64,000 nucleotides of DNA. Origin: Gammaproteobacteria bacterium. GTDB lineage: Bacteria; Pseudomonadota; Gammaproteobacteria; Ga0077554; Ga007554. Of this stretch, positions 44,412 to 54,213 are shown in pieces. The stretch is taken from contig JAMPIW010000001.1 in the NCBI GenBank assembly GCA_040183005.1, positions 245,258-309,257 on the forward strand. Direction: 5' to 3'. Made by a program: the position numbers and the translations under genes. Under the pieces are notes generated by a model. It made no database searches. It worked only from the letters and a program-made list of their open reading frames with translations, and had not been told where the DNA came from. Numbering within the stretch: position 1 is the stretch's first letter; every line of letters starts with the position of its first letter.

Positions 44412-47120
44412 CTAATGCGCCTCATCCCAATTGTTGCCAACGCCGATGTCTACCACCAGCGGCACGGATAAGGTGGCCGCGCTGGACATGCAGTGGCGAA
44501 TGTCTTCGATGGTTTGGCGGAGGGTGTTTTCGGGTACCTCAAAGACCAGTTCATCGTGTACTTGCATCACCATTTTTGCGGTCAGGTTTCCGGCGAGGAT
44601 CATGGCGTCGGTTTTGAGCATGGCGAGTTTGATGATGTCGGCGGCGGTGCCTTGCATCGGGGCGTTGATGGCGGCGCGTTCGGCGTATTGGCGGCGTTGC
44701 TGGTTGCTGGATTTGATGTCCGCCAGATACAGGCGGCGGCCAAACAGGGTTTCCACGTAGCCGTCGGCGCGGGTTTGGGTGCGCGTGCGGTCCATGAATG
44801 CCTTTACGCCGGGATAACGGGCGAAATAGAGGTCCATATATTGTTGCGCCGCGCCGCGTTCGACGCCCAGTTGCCGCGCCAGGCCGAAGGCGGACATGCC
44901 GTAAATCAGTCCGAAGTTGATGGCCTTGGCATTGCGGCGTTGCTCGGAGGTGACTTGATCGGGCGATGCGCCGAAGATCTCGGCGGCGGTGGCGCGGTGG
45001 ATGTCTTCGCCACGGCTGAAGGCGCGCAGCAGGCCGTCGTCTTGCGACAGGTGGGCCATGATGCGCAGTTCGATTTGCGAGTAATCCGCTGCAACGATCT
45101 TGTGTCCCGGCGGGGCGATGAAGGCTTGGCGGATGCGCCGCCCTTCGGCGCTGCGGATCGGGATATTCTGCAAGTTCGGGTCTGAAGATGATAATCGGCC
45201 CGTAGCCGCCACCGCCTGATGATACGAAGTATGAACGCGTCCGCTGCGTGGATTGATCTGCCCCGGTAGTTTGTCGGTGTAGGTCGATTTCAGCTTGGCT
45301 AAGGTGCGGTGTTCGAGGATCAGTTTCGGCAGCGGATAGTCCAGCGCCAGTTCGGCGAGCGTCGATTCGGCGGTGGAAGGTTGGCCCTTAGGGGTCTTCT
45401 CCAGCACCGGCAGTTGTAGCTTGTCGAACAGGATGGCCTGGATCTGCTTGGGCGAATCGAGGTTAAAGGGTTGTCCGGCGGCGCTATGCGCCTGTTGCTG
45501 GATATCCAGCATCTGCCGCGCAAGCTCCTCGCTCTGCCGGTATAGCATCCCGGCATCCACCAGCACGCCGTTGCGCTCGATACGCGACAGCACCGGCACC
45601 AGCGGCACTTCGATTTCATTGAACAGTTTTTCTAGGCCCGGCTCTGCCGACAGGCGCGGCCATAATGCGTGATGCAGGCGCAGGGTGATGTCGGCATCCT
45701 CGGCGGCATACGGCGCGGCCTGCTCGATGCCGATCTGATTAAAGGTGAGCTGCTTTGCACCCTTGCCCGCGATATCTTCGAAACGGATGGTCTTGTGGCC
45801 CAGATGGGTCAGCGCCAGCGTGTCCATGTCGTGGCGTGAGGCGGTGCTGTTGAGCACATAGGATTCCAGCATGGTGTCATAGCGAATGCCCGCCAATGTG
45901 ATGCCGTGGTTGGCCAATACGCTCATGTCATATTTTAGATTCTGGCCTACCTTGGGGCGGCTGGCGTCTTCCAGCAACGGGCGCAACCGCTCTAAAACCC
46001 ATTCGCGAGATAGCTGGGCGGGCGCGCCGGGGTAGTCGTGCGCCAGTGGCACATAGGCGGCCTCACCTGGCTGAATGCAAAACGACACGCCTACGATTTC
46101 GGCTTGCATATAGTCCAGGCTAGTGGTCTCGGTGTCGAAGGCGAACAGTTCGGCCTGCTCCAGGCGGGAGAGCCAGTGCTCCAGATCTGCTTCGGTGAGC
46201 ACGGTTTGGTAGTCAGAGGCCAGGGACGGGGGGGCAGGGGATGGATCGTTTGCGGGTTTTTCCTGATCCAGCTGTCCCAGCCAGGTTTTGAACTCCATGC
46301 GCTGAAACAGCTCACGTAGTGCTGCGGTATCGGCGGGTTGGGATTGCAGGTCGAGCGGCCCCACCGGCAGCGGCACGTCGCAGCGGATCGTCGCCAGTTG
46401 CCGCGATAGCGGCAGCAGGTGCAGATTCTCGCGCAGGCTCTCGCCGACCTTGCCGCTGATTTGACCGGCTTTGGCGATGATGTTGTTCAGCGAGCCATGT
46501 TCCTGCAGCCACTTGGCGGCGGTCTTGGGGCCGACCTTGGGGATGCCGGGGATGTTGTCCGAGGTATCGCCCACCAGCGCCAGGTAGTCGATGATCTGGC
46601 CGGGGGAAACCCCAAACTTTTCGATCACACCCTGCGCATCGAGTGTCGTATTGCTCATCGTGTTGACGAGGGTGACATGCCCATCGACCAGTTGTGCCAT
46701 ATCCTTGTCGCCAGTGGAAATCACCACCGGCAAATTGAGTGCGGCGGCCTGCACCGCCAGGGTGCCGATCACATCGTCGGCCTCAACGCCGTCTATCACC
46801 AGCACCGGCAATCCCATGGCGCGCACGATGGCGTGCAGCGGCTCGATCTGTGTGCGCAGATCGTCCGGCATCGGCGGGCGGTGCGCCTTGTAGTGTTCGA
46901 ACAGCTCATCGCGGAAGGTCTTGCCCTTGGCGTCGAACACCACCGTGACATGCTCCGATTGATAGTCCGCGATCAACTTGCGCAGCATATTGACCACGCC
47001 ATACGCCGCCCCGGTCGGTTCGCCGCGCGAATTGGTCAGCGGCGGCAGGGCATGGAAGGCGCGGTAGAGGTAAGAGGAGCCGTCTACCAGGATCAGTGGT
47101 TTGGGTGTGGTTTCGGTCAT
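44412..47120 (-). CDS. polA: DNA polymerase I
   Basis: The 902-residue protein has all three domains: 5'-3' exonuclease (about 1-290, [19 protein letters not shown] at the start), 3'-5' proofreading exonuclease with [13 protein letters not shown], and polymerase with motif [19 protein letters not shown], motif [15 protein letters not shown] and motif [13 protein letters not shown]. It serves Okazaki-fragment maturation and repair. E. coli PolA is 928 residues. A LOG-family gene and a DUF2782 gene lie upstream on the opposite strand. Confidence 0.98.
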   Translation of the reverse strand: MTETTPKPLILVDGSSYLYRAFHALPPLTNSRGEPTGAAYGVVNMLRKLIADYQSEHVTVVFDAKGKTFRDELFEHYKAHRPPMPDDLRTQIEPLHAIVRAMGLPVLVIDGVEADDVIGTLAVQAAALNLPVVISTGDKDMAQLVDGHVTLVNTMSNTTLDAQGVIEKFGVSPGQIIDYLALVGDTSDNIPGIPKVGPKTAAKWLQEHGSLNNIIAKAGQISGKVGESLRENLHLLPLSRQLATIRCDVPLPVGPLDLQSQPADTAALRELFQRMEFKTWLGQLDQEKPANDPSPAPPSLASDYQTVLTEADLEHWLSRLEQAELFAFDTETTSLDYMQAEIVGVSFCIQPGEAAYVPLAHDYPGAPAQLSREWVLERLRPLLEDASRPKVGQNLKYDMSVLANHGITLAGIRYDTMLESYVLNSTASRHDMDTLALTHLGHKTIRFEDIAGKGAKQLTFNQIGIEQAAPYAAEDADITLRLHHALWPRLSAEPGLEKLFNEIEVPLVPVLSRIERNGVLVDAGMLYRQSEELARQMLDIQQQAHSAAGQPFNLDSPKQIQAILFDKLQLPVLEKTPKGQPSTAESTLAELALDYPLPKLILEHRTLAKLKSTYTDKLPGQINPRSGRVHTSYHQAVAATGRLSSSDPNLQNIPIRSAEGRRIRQAFIAPPGHKIVAADYSQIELRIMAHLSQDDGLLRAFSRGEDIHRATAAEIFGASPDQVTSEQRRNAKAINFGLIYGMSAFGLARQLGVERGAAQQYMDLYFARYPGVKAFMDRTRTQTRADGYVETLFGRRLYLADIKSSNQQRRQYAERAAINAPMQGTAADIIKLAMLKTDAMILAGNLTAKMVMQVHDELVFEVPENTLRQTIEDIRHCMSSAATLSVPLVVDIGVGNNWDEAH

Positions 47121-47321
47121 AGTGTTTGGTGTCTTGGCCAGTGGTGCGTGATTGAATAAGGTTGTCGTAGCGAGTTTGCAGTCTAATGGCTATGCCTTAA
47201 AGGGCTTTTTCGTTTATGATTAGAGCTATTCGAATTAAGTATGTCGCCAACAGCCCGATATATTCAATATAAGCTTTTCCCGGCACGCCCTTCGGTGGCG
47301 ACTTAATTTTCGGTGACTATT

Positions 47322-48047
47322 ATGAACTCACAAGAAAGAAATGCTCATCCCAGCTTCAAGCCTGTCAATGACACATCGCTGACACGTGAGTCGTGGAAGA
47401 TCTTCCAGATCATGGCGGAATTTGTCGAAGGCTTCGAACGACTGTCGCAGATCAAGCCTTCGGTCAGCATCTTCGGTTCGGCGCGCACGCCAGTGGACCA
47501 TCCTTATTATAAGCTCACCGAAGATATTGCGCTTCTGTTGTCGGACGCCGGCTTCAGCGTGGTGAGCGGTGGCGGGCCGGGCATCATGGAAGCTGCCAAC
47601 AAAGGCGCATTTGCCGGAAAATCGCCCAGCATCGGTCTCAATATTGTGCTGCCCCATGAACAGACAACCAATCCTTATCAGAACATCTCTCTTAACTTCA
47701 GGCACTTTTTTTCGCGCAAGGTAATGTTCGTCAAATATGCCTCGGCTTACGTGGTGTTGCCGGGCGGTTTTGGCACGCTGGATGAGATGATGGAGATTCT
47801 GACGCTGATACAGACACACAAAACCCGTCAGATCCCCGTGATTCTGGTACACAAGCCGTTCTGGGAAGGGCTGCTCGCCTGGTTCAGGTCAACACTGGTG
47901 ACGGAAGGTGTCATCAGCCCGGAGGATCTCGATTTGATGCACATCGTCGACACCCCGCAAGAGGTGGTGGACGCGATTTTCAACCACTACGAGCATCGCG
48001 GTTTCGAGCCTTCTGCCGATGAGCAGGCGACGTTATTGGATCTCTGA
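47322..48047 (+). CDS. LOG-family (TIGR00730) Rossmann-fold protein
   Basis: The protein of about 241 residues has the two hallmarks of the lysine decarboxylase-like LOG family: GGGPGIMEAANKGAF and LPGGFGTLDEMMEILTLIQ. Proteins with both motifs hydrolyse nucleoside monophosphates to the base and ribose phosphate, the reaction that releases cytokinins in plants and some bacteria. The cellular role in this organism is unknown. The start at 47322 is an ATG; the frame extends to a GTG at 47313. Confidence 0.9.
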   Translation: MNSQERNAHPSFKPVNDTSLTRESWKIFQIMAEFVEGFERLSQIKPSVSIFGSARTPVDHPYYKLTEDIALLLSDAGFSVVSGGGPGIMEAANKGAFAGKSPSIGLNIVLPHEQTTNPYQNISLNFRHFFSRKVMFVKYASAYVVLPGGFGTLDEMMEILTLIQTHKTRQIPVILVHKPFWEGLLAWFRSTLVTEGVISPEDLDLMHIVDTPQEVVDAIFNHYEHRGFEPSADEQATLLDL

Positions 48048-48066
48048 AAACATTAAGGAAAAGCGC

Positions 48067-48405
48067 GTGATACGGACATTCCTTGCAATATTAATCTCTG
48101 TACTGCTTACGGCCCCATCATGGGCGGCGAACGAGACAGCAAAGCCCGATCTTCCGCCACCGCCGACAGACGGGTTAAACAGTGGGGAGATTCCCGAGCC
48201 TGACGTCAAAATCATCCAGCGTCCCAATGAAAAGGTGGAAGAATACCGGATCGGCGGTGTGCTTTATACGGTCAAGGTGACCCCCGCTGTCGGCCCGCCT
48301 TACTATCTGGTCGATACCGACGGCGACGGCAATCTGGAAACGCGGCGCAACGACCTGGATCCCAAAATAGCGATCCCTGGCTGGGTTATCTTGCGCTGGA
48401 AGTAG
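48067..48405 (+). CDS. DUF2782 family periplasmic protein
   Basis: The 112-residue product starts with a signal peptide (TFLAILISVLLTAPSWA) and continues with a proline-rich stretch and the DUF2782 core (VEEYRIGGVLYTVKVTPAVG, YYLVDTDGDGNLETR, WVILRWK). The family is small, uncharacterised and typical of gammaproteobacteria, where it often neighbours polA. The GTG start at 48067 has AAGGA 8 bases upstream. It follows the LOG gene by 19 bp. Confidence 0.8.
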   Translation: MIRTFLAILISVLLTAPSWAANETAKPDLPPPPTDGLNSGEIPEPDVKIIQRPNEKVEEYRIGGVLYTVKVTPAVGPPYYLVDTDGDGNLETRRNDLDPKIAIPGWVILRWK

Positions 48406-48552
48406 GGATGCGCACGAATGGTGCTTGCTTAATCCTCTTGACGCGCCCGTTAAGGAATGTGTGCGACGCTTGGTAGCGTTCTCAAGAAACTCTCTTACGA
48501 CCTTCGGGAAACCCCTACATTTCTATAGCATTTTCTCGGCAATTGCTCCAAA

Positions 48553-48739
48553 TGGGTATCTCCTTCACCCAAGTAAAACCATGGAACGGTGCGCTCGACG
48601 GCAACACGGCCATTTGTGGTCAAACAAAGGCGGAAAAAGCTAGAATATTGGCGCTGGAGATCAGAGATTGTGCCATTTTGAGGGATCGTTCCCCACTTTT
48701 TCTGGAACCCTTCCGTTACTTGGGTGAAGGAGATACCCA
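48553..48739. repeat. 187-bp MITE
   Basis: TGGGTATCTCCTTCACCCAAG at 48553 (arm to 48576) has an exact inverted copy ending at 48739. The 24-bp ends enclose about 140 bp without a gene. An IS1595-end relic abuts its right side. Confidence 0.8.
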
Positions 48740-48741
48740 AT

Positions 48742-48802
48742 TGCGACTATTATCCACACTCACAGACTCAAATAATGAGCCTGCTGAACCTTGTGGCTAA
48801 TC
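48742..48802. repeat. Solo end of an IS1595-type element
   Basis: These 61 bp match 54153-54213 at 59 positions. The latter is the end of a decayed IS1595 element, so this is an orphan end left by deletion or by a short transposition product. It includes a perfect TTATCCACA DnaA-box sequence at 48750-48758. Confidence 0.7.
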
Positions 48803-48805
48803 AGG

Positions 48806-49069
48806 AACCCGCTTGGGGTCTTGCCCATAATTCTATCCACTGTCTGCGACCATCGCTCATTAAGGTGCAGGCCCTATCTCACGGCAAAGATAGCCATCCA
48901 TGGCCCGCTTCCGGTGTCCTGCCTCTGGCGGCACTCGCACTTCCATGTGCGTCGCTGGGATGACGTCTTATCTTGAAGCCCGCTGAATAGTTACCATTTT
49001 ATATACATTTAACAATTCATGGCGCAGGGCCGATATCCATAGACTGATCTCCCACAGGAAAGCAACACT
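48806..49069. other. Intergenic region upstream of the HD-GYP gene
   Basis: No gene recognised. It contains the tip CTGAATAGTTAC at 48984-48995, an orphan end of the MITE at 38681. An AT-rich stretch (48995-49020) probably holds the promoter of the next gene. Confidence 0.45.
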
Positions 49070-50626
49070 ATGAAAGCGGAAGCCTCGGCCCGCACCCTGG
49101 TCGAAAACATCAACCTGCCGCCGACCACAGCGGCTGACACCGAGTCACTGAGTGCCGATGTACCCACCCTGATGGCCGACGTCCATGCCTTCTTTGAAAG
49201 GCACGTTGAAGATCCGGACCTGTTGCACTTATTACAGTTGTCCAACCTCAATCAGCAACAACTCGAACACGCCTTCCTGGCATGGCGGGCGGTGTTCGAT
49301 GCCGTGCGCGATCCGATCTTCGTTCATGACGCCGAGTTCCGGCTGACGCGCATCAACCAGGCCTATGCCGAGCTGGCAGGCATGCCAATCAAGACCGCCC
49401 TGGGCAGGCCCTACTGGGAAGTCTTCCCGAAGATGGACGGCCCAAGCAAGGGTTGCGAGATCATTGATAACATCTCGACCGCCAAAGGCGCCGAATGTGA
49501 TGAGATCGTGCTGGAGGATGGGCGGACATTTCAGTCCCGCGCGTTTGTGATGCAGGACACGCAGGGCAAGTTCATGCAGGTCGTCCAGATCCTGCATGAT
49601 GTGACTAGTCAGAAGAAAACCTTGGCAGCACTCAAGGAAAACCAGGAAAAGCTGCAGATCATAACCGACTTCGCCCAGGATGCCATCATTGTGCTCGATG
49701 ACGAAGGACTGATCCAGTTCTGGAATCCGGCGGCGGAAAAGATGTATGGTTATCCAGCCTCGGAGATCCTGGGAAAACCGTTGAATGAACTGCTCGTCGA
49801 TACAGAGCAACTGTCACTGTTCAGGCATGGTCTATCAGAGTTCAAGAATACCGGCAAGGATCCCATCATCGGCAAGGTCGCCACGCTTGCTGGCCGGAGA
49901 AAGGACGGAAGCACCATTATCTCCGAAAACTCCATCTCCGCCGTCAATATCCAGGGACGCTGGCACGCCATCGGAATGGTGCGAGACATAACCGAACGGC
50001 ATAACATGGAGATCATGCAGGCCCGCCACGCTGAACAATTGGCACAATCCCTGCGCAACACCGTGCTCGCATTGGTCAGAACCCTGGAAAAACGTGACCC
50101 CTACACCGCCGGCCATCAGCAACGCGTGGCGGAACTATCCAGCGCCATCGGCCGCGAGATGGGCCTGAGCGATCATCAGATTAAGGGCATTCACCTAGGT
50201 GCGCTGATTCATGACATCGGCAAAATCTATATCCCGTTCGAGATATTGAACCGCCCTGGCAAGTTGACCTCCGAGGAGTTCATGCTTATCAAGACCCACT
50301 CCACGGTAGGTCATGAGATCATTGCCGATACCGACTTCCCGTGGCCCATCGCGGACATGATCCTGCAACATCATGAACGCATGGACGGCACGGGCTATCC
50401 CGCCGGACTGCGAGGGAATGACATCATCCTGGAAGCGCGTATCATTGCTGTAGCCGATGTGGTCGAGGCGATGAGCGTTCATCGCCCGTATCGCCCTTCA
50501 CTGGGCATCGAAAAGGCGCTGACTGAAGTGACCAGGACACGCGGCACCAGCCTCGATCCCGCCGTGGTCGATGCCTGCTTGGCACTGTTCAATGAATCCC
50601 GATTCAGCTTCAGTGCAATTGGCTGA
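49070..50626 (+). CDS. PAS-PAS-HD-GYP c-di-GMP phosphodiesterase
   Basis: The 518-residue protein has an N-terminal region of about 75 residues, two PAS domains (about 80-190 and 195-315; FDAVRDPIFVHDAEFRLTRI and QDAIIVLDDEGLIQFWNPAA), and a C-terminal HD-GYP domain (about 330-510). The HD motif is LIHDIGKIYIP and the GYP motif is MDGTGYPAGLRG; HHERMDGTGYP carries further metal ligands. It should degrade c-di-GMP in response to a signal sensed by PAS. No membrane helix is seen. It lies upstream of broken pilus ATPase genes, so it may have governed twitching motility. Confidence 0.92.
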   Translation: MKAEASARTLVENINLPPTTAADTESLSADVPTLMADVHAFFERHVEDPDLLHLLQLSNLNQQQLEHAFLAWRAVFDAVRDPIFVHDAEFRLTRINQAYAELAGMPIKTALGRPYWEVFPKMDGPSKGCEIIDNISTAKGAECDEIVLEDGRTFQSRAFVMQDTQGKFMQVVQILHDVTSQKKTLAALKENQEKLQIITDFAQDAIIVLDDEGLIQFWNPAAEKMYGYPASEILGKPLNELLVDTEQLSLFRHGLSEFKNTGKDPIIGKVATLAGRRKDGSTIISENSISAVNIQGRWHAIGMVRDITERHNMEIMQARHAEQLAQSLRNTVLALVRTLEKRDPYTAGHQQRVAELSSAIGREMGLSDHQIKGIHLGALIHDIGKIYIPFEILNRPGKLTSEEFMLIKTHSTVGHEIIADTDFPWPIADMILQHHERMDGTGYPAGLRGNDIILEARIIAVADVVEAMSVHRPYRPSLGIEKALTEVTRTRGTSLDPAVVDACLALFNESRFSFSAIG

Positions 50627-50655
50627 CCCATTGAGCACATCATCACCCCGCGCCA

Positions 50656-50902
50656 TGCCGCTTGGTGCCAAGGTGGCCATTCATCTGCCTGATGGCCAGA
50701 TCAAGGTCGGGGGGGCTGCATGTGCCGGACAGCTATGAACTTTTGAAAGTGACGCCCACCGTCAAGGACCCCATTGATAAGCGCGGCGACATAGAAACCC
50801 TACTCTCGCAGGTCAGAAAAGGCGGCATGACACCCCTGACGGCCAACGCCCTGCAACGGGCGCGCGCGCGATATTTCGCTCGCCGATGTCTACAGACTTG
50901 AA
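50656..50902 (+). pseudogene. Frameshifted remnant, possibly the C-terminus of a GspE/PilB-type ATPase
   Basis: Three frames share the coding signal: PLGAKVAIHLPDGQIKVGG (from 50656), then VPDSYELLKVTPTVKDPIDK and GGMTPLTANALQRARAR, then DISLADVYRLE before a stop at 50902. The frame changes sit at a run of seven G (about 50709) and a GC dinucleotide run (about 50860). The last part resembles the helical C-terminus of secretion ATPases. The family is uncertain. Confidence 0.35.
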
Positions 50903-51214
50903 TAGCACAGGAATACCCTCATGGATATCACGCCCTATCTGCAACTCATGGCCGACAAACATGCCTCCGACCTGTTCTTCAGCACAGGGGCGCCCGTCAC
51001 CATCAAGATCGAGGGCAAAGTTGGCCCCATTGGCAACCAGCCACTGCCTCCCGGCACCGTCAAGCAACTTGCCTACAGCCTGATGCGCGATGAACAGGTA
51101 AAGGAGTTCGAGGCCAATCTCGAAATGAATTTTTCAGTCTCCGTGCCGGCGACTGGCCGATTCAGGGTCAACGTCTACCGACAGCGCGGCGAGGTCAGCA
51201 TGGTGGTGCGTTAT

Positions 51215-52535
51215 CAGAAGTGTCCGGCAATTTCGCAAAGACGGCTATATAACATGATGATGTTGAATAGGAAAGTGTGTGTTTAGGGGTGTCACCGACT
51301 TGAACGTGAATTTTTTGGGAAACTGGGGCTTTCCCCCCAGGAGTTTCCGTCATGTATTCAGGCCAGTTGGTGTTCGCACAACTCATGGAGCATTTGCCCC
51401 TTCACACATTCCGTCGCTGCGTGCAGCGCTACCCTTCCAAATATCCCACCAAGACTTTTTCGCATCTCGATCAATTTCTCTGCATGGCGTTCGCGCAGCT
51501 GACTTACCGCGAAAGCCTGCGCGACATCGAAACCTGTCTGCGCGCCCACCAAGCCAAGCTCTATCACTTGGGCATACGAGGCAACATCGCCAAGAGCACG
51601 CTGGCCGATGCCAACGAGCAACGCGACCGTCGCATCTACGCGGATTTCGCGATGAGCTTAATCCAGACCGCCAGAAAGCTTTACGCCAGCGACAGCTTTG
51701 CGGTCGAACTGGAACAGACGGTCTACGCACTCGATACCACGACCATCGACCTGTGCTTGAGCGTCTTTCCGTGGGCACGCTTCCGCTCCACCAAAGCTGC
51801 CGTCAAGATGCATACGCTGCTCGACCTGCGCGGCAACATTCCAACCTTCATCCACATCAGCGATGGCAAGATGCACGAGGTCAATGTGCTCGATATCCTG
51901 ATACCCGAAGCCGGCAGCTTTTACATCATGGATCGTGGCTTCACCGACTTCGCTCGCTGGTTCACCCTGCATCAAGCACAGGCGTTCTTTGTCATCCGTG
52001 GCAAATCCAATCTGCTCTTTCGTCGCGTCTACTCTCGCACCGTGGACAAGTCCACTGGACTGCGCTGCGACCAGACCATTGCATTGACTGCTCGCAAGGC
52101 CAGCAAGGATTACCCGCAGCACCTGCGACGCATCAAGTTCTACGATGCCGAACACGACAGGTTTCTGGTCTTTCTGACCAACAACTTCGACCTGCCTGCG
52201 CTGACCATCGCTCAGCTTTATCGTTGCCGCTGGCAGGTCGAGCTATTCTTCAAGTGGATCAAACAGCATCTTCGAATCAAGCGGTTCTATGGCACCACCG
52301 AGAATGCAGTCAAGACGCAAATATGGATCGCCATCGCGGTTTACGTCGTGGTCGCCATCGTGAAAAAGCGGCTCAATACCGAGGCTTCGCTTTACACAAT
52401 CCTACAGATTTTGAGCCTGACTCTTTTCGAGAAAACGCCACTCGATCAATTACTTAAAAATGCGGAGACGCAAATGAGCATGCAGAAAGACAATAACCAA
52501 TTGAATCTATTCAATTAAATTACCGGACACTTCTG
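51215..52535 (+). mobile_element. IS4-family insertion sequence, copy 2
   Basis: The element is again 1321 bp, with CAGAAGTGTCCGG ends and a 9-bp target duplication GTGCGTTAT at 51206-51214 and 52536-52544. It is in the opposite orientation to copy 1. The clean duplication shows simple insertion into the pilU-like gene. Confidence 0.95.
51352..52518 (+). CDS. IS4-family transposase (copy 2)
   Basis: This 388-residue protein is identical in sequence to the transposase at 40168-41334, with the same DDE residues and Y-x2-R-x3-E-x6-K signature. The alternative long frame at 51279-52457 on the same strand is a shadow of this gene. Confidence 0.95.
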   Translation: MYSGQLVFAQLMEHLPLHTFRRCVQRYPSKYPTKTFSHLDQFLCMAFAQLTYRESLRDIETCLRAHQAKLYHLGIRGNIAKSTLADANEQRDRRIYADFAMSLIQTARKLYASDSFAVELEQTVYALDTTTIDLCLSVFPWARFRSTKAAVKMHTLLDLRGNIPTFIHISDGKMHEVNVLDILIPEAGSFYIMDRGFTDFARWFTLHQAQAFFVIRGKSNLLFRRVYSRTVDKSTGLRCDQTIALTARKASKDYPQHLRRIKFYDAEHDRFLVFLTNNFDLPALTIAQLYRCRWQVELFFKWIKQHLRIKRFYGTTENAVKTQIWIAIAVYVVVAIVKKRLNTEASLYTILQILSLTLFEKTPLDQLLKNAETQMSMQKDNNQLNLFN

Positions 52536-53369
52536 GTGCGTTATATAAAATCCACCCTCCCGAAGGTTGCTGAACTGAATCTGCCGGAGACCCTGAACCG
52601 CCTCGTCACCCTCGCACGCGGCCTGATTCTGGTTGTGGGCGCCACAGGCTCGGGAAAATCCACCACCCTGGCGGCCATGATCAGTCACCGCAACCACACC
52701 ATACCCGGCCATATTCTCACTATCGAGGATCCAATCGAGTTCATGCACCATCATGAAAAATGTGTCGTCGATCAGCGCGAGGTCGGCATCGACACCCTGA
52801 GCTACGCCAATGCCCTCAAGAACGCCATGCGCGAGGCGCCGGACGTGATCCTGATCGGCGAGATCCGTGATCGTGACACCATGCAGCAGGCCATTGCCTA
52901 CGCCGAAACCGGCCATCTGTGCCTCTCGACGCTGCATGCCAGCAATTCCTATCAGGCATTGGAGCGGATACTGAATTTCTTCCCCGATACCGCCCGCCGC
53001 CAACTACTCGAAGACCTGTCTCTCAATCTGCGCGCCATCATTTCACAGCGCCTTGTGAATGGTATTGATGGTCACCGGGTGCCGGCGGTAGAAGTCATGC
53101 TCAACTCGCCCTACATCGCTGATCTTATTATTAAAGGCGAAGTCGAGAAGATTCGTGAGGCCATGGAGAAAAGCGGCGACCAGGGCATGTGTACTTTCGA
53201 CGCATCGTTGCTCTCCCTGTATCAGGCTGGCAAGATCACGGTTGAGGAGGCGCTGCATCACGCAGACTCGCGTAACAACCTGCACTTGAAAGTTAAGCTT
53301 GCCCGTGGCGCTACGGAACACAATACAGCCGCACTGATGATCGACGATGACCCGGCCGTGCGAGGTTGA

Positions 53370-53554
53370 TGCCAGCGGTGCCAGTGGCACCATCCTTCTG
53401 TCGATCTCAAGTACCGCAATCTACTTCGATTTTGTTCCGCGTTTTCGCGGCGCTACCGGTTACTGTTTCAGCAACCCCAATGGCAGCGGGTGACACGGCT
53501 GTTGGGTCGACCTAAAGTGTTGACAATATCATTACGGCACAGGAATCATGGAAT
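53370..53554. other. Short intergenic stretch after the pilU fragment
   Basis: I see no gene; it may contain more of the decayed integrase that follows, but no motif is recognisable. Confidence 0.3.
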
Positions 53555-53672
53555 ACGCAGGCTTAGCCCTACTGAAGGGGCAATCGACCCATGTCCTGAG
53601 TCACACGTTTGCCAGCCATTCATGATGAATGGAGGAAGCATCATTACCTTACAGCGTATTCTGGGTCACGGG
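53555..53672 (+). pseudogene. Tyrosine recombinase (integrase) C-terminal remnant, frameshifted
   Basis: One frame reads GQSTHVLSHTFASH and the next reads FMMNGGSIITLQRILGHGSS. Together they match the C-terminal catalytic part of phage-type integrases (HxLRHTFASHFMMNGG, LQ-ILGH), with the catalytic arginine replaced by serine and a frameshift in between. The tail is cut by the IS1595 remnant that starts near 53677. It marks an old integrated element. Confidence 0.65.
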
Positions 53673-53679
53673 AGTTCCT

Positions 53680-54213
53680 GATTAGCCACAAAGTTCAGCC
53701 GAGATAATAATACCGAGATAATAATACGCTCGGGATGAGGTGAAGTAACGGCTGATGCGCGAGGCCGTCTGGGCAGAATGACCGATAGGTCGAATCGGCG
53801 GTTAAAGCGATATTGAATTTCAGCGAGGTAACGATGGGCATACTTGGAGAAATTGAACGCATGATAAGTGCCAGAGAACGCCGTTTTCAGATTGCTCAAG
53901 AGGGTATTGACCGCGCGGAATTTCTCCAGCTTCACACACTGGCCGCGCCGCCGCCAATAACGGTACGCTCGTGAGCAGCTCCCGATGCCGTAACGGCCTT
54001 AAAACACCACAAACCATCGGGCACAACATGCGCCGACGCACACAGCGGATGGCCAGTTTCAGTAGTCTGCACCGCAGCAATGAAGGACACAAGGACACCT
54101 TGTTCTCAGAGCCCCGGTCGCTCTTGCCGCCGGGTAACTCGCCTCCCAGAAATGCGACTATTATCCACACTCACAGGCTCAAATAATGAGCCTGCTGAAC
54201 TTTGTGGCTAATC
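53680..54213 (-). pseudogene. Decayed IS1595-family element
   Basis: Inverted ends GATTAGCCACAAAGTTCAGC (53680-53699) and its complement (54194-54213) bound a 534-bp relic. On the minus strand one frame carries ELPGGKSDRGSENKVS, and another, after a deletion or shift, carries YHAFNFSKYAHRYLAEIQYR followed by FNRRF, which are the GGxR-GxxNK and C-terminal motifs of IS1595 transposases. The catalytic part between them is broken. A second end of this element sits at 48742. Confidence 0.75.

Larger units (their letters stand above)
50921..53369 (+). pseudogene. pilU: PilT/PilU-type twitching ATPase gene split by IS4
   Basis: The first 98 codons (50921-51214) encode the N-terminal PAS-like part (MDITPYLQLMADKHASDLFF, then the TGAPVTIKIEGKVGPI strand). 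After the IS4 copy, 52545-53369 continue with Walker A GATGSGKSTTL, Asp-box TIEDPIEFMHHHE, Walker B DVILIGEIRDRDTM and His-box CLSTLHASNSYQAL. Removing the element and one 9-bp duplication gives a 372-residue protein. The HHHEK segment and the extended tail point to PilU rather than PilT. Twitching retraction is probably affected unless another copy exists. Confidence 0.88.

Noticed and set aside
51279..52457. 392-codon frame overlapping the IS4 transposase (also antisense-equivalent at 40229-41407)
   Set aside because: Same-strand shadow in another frame; the DDE transposase in the correct frame explains the region.
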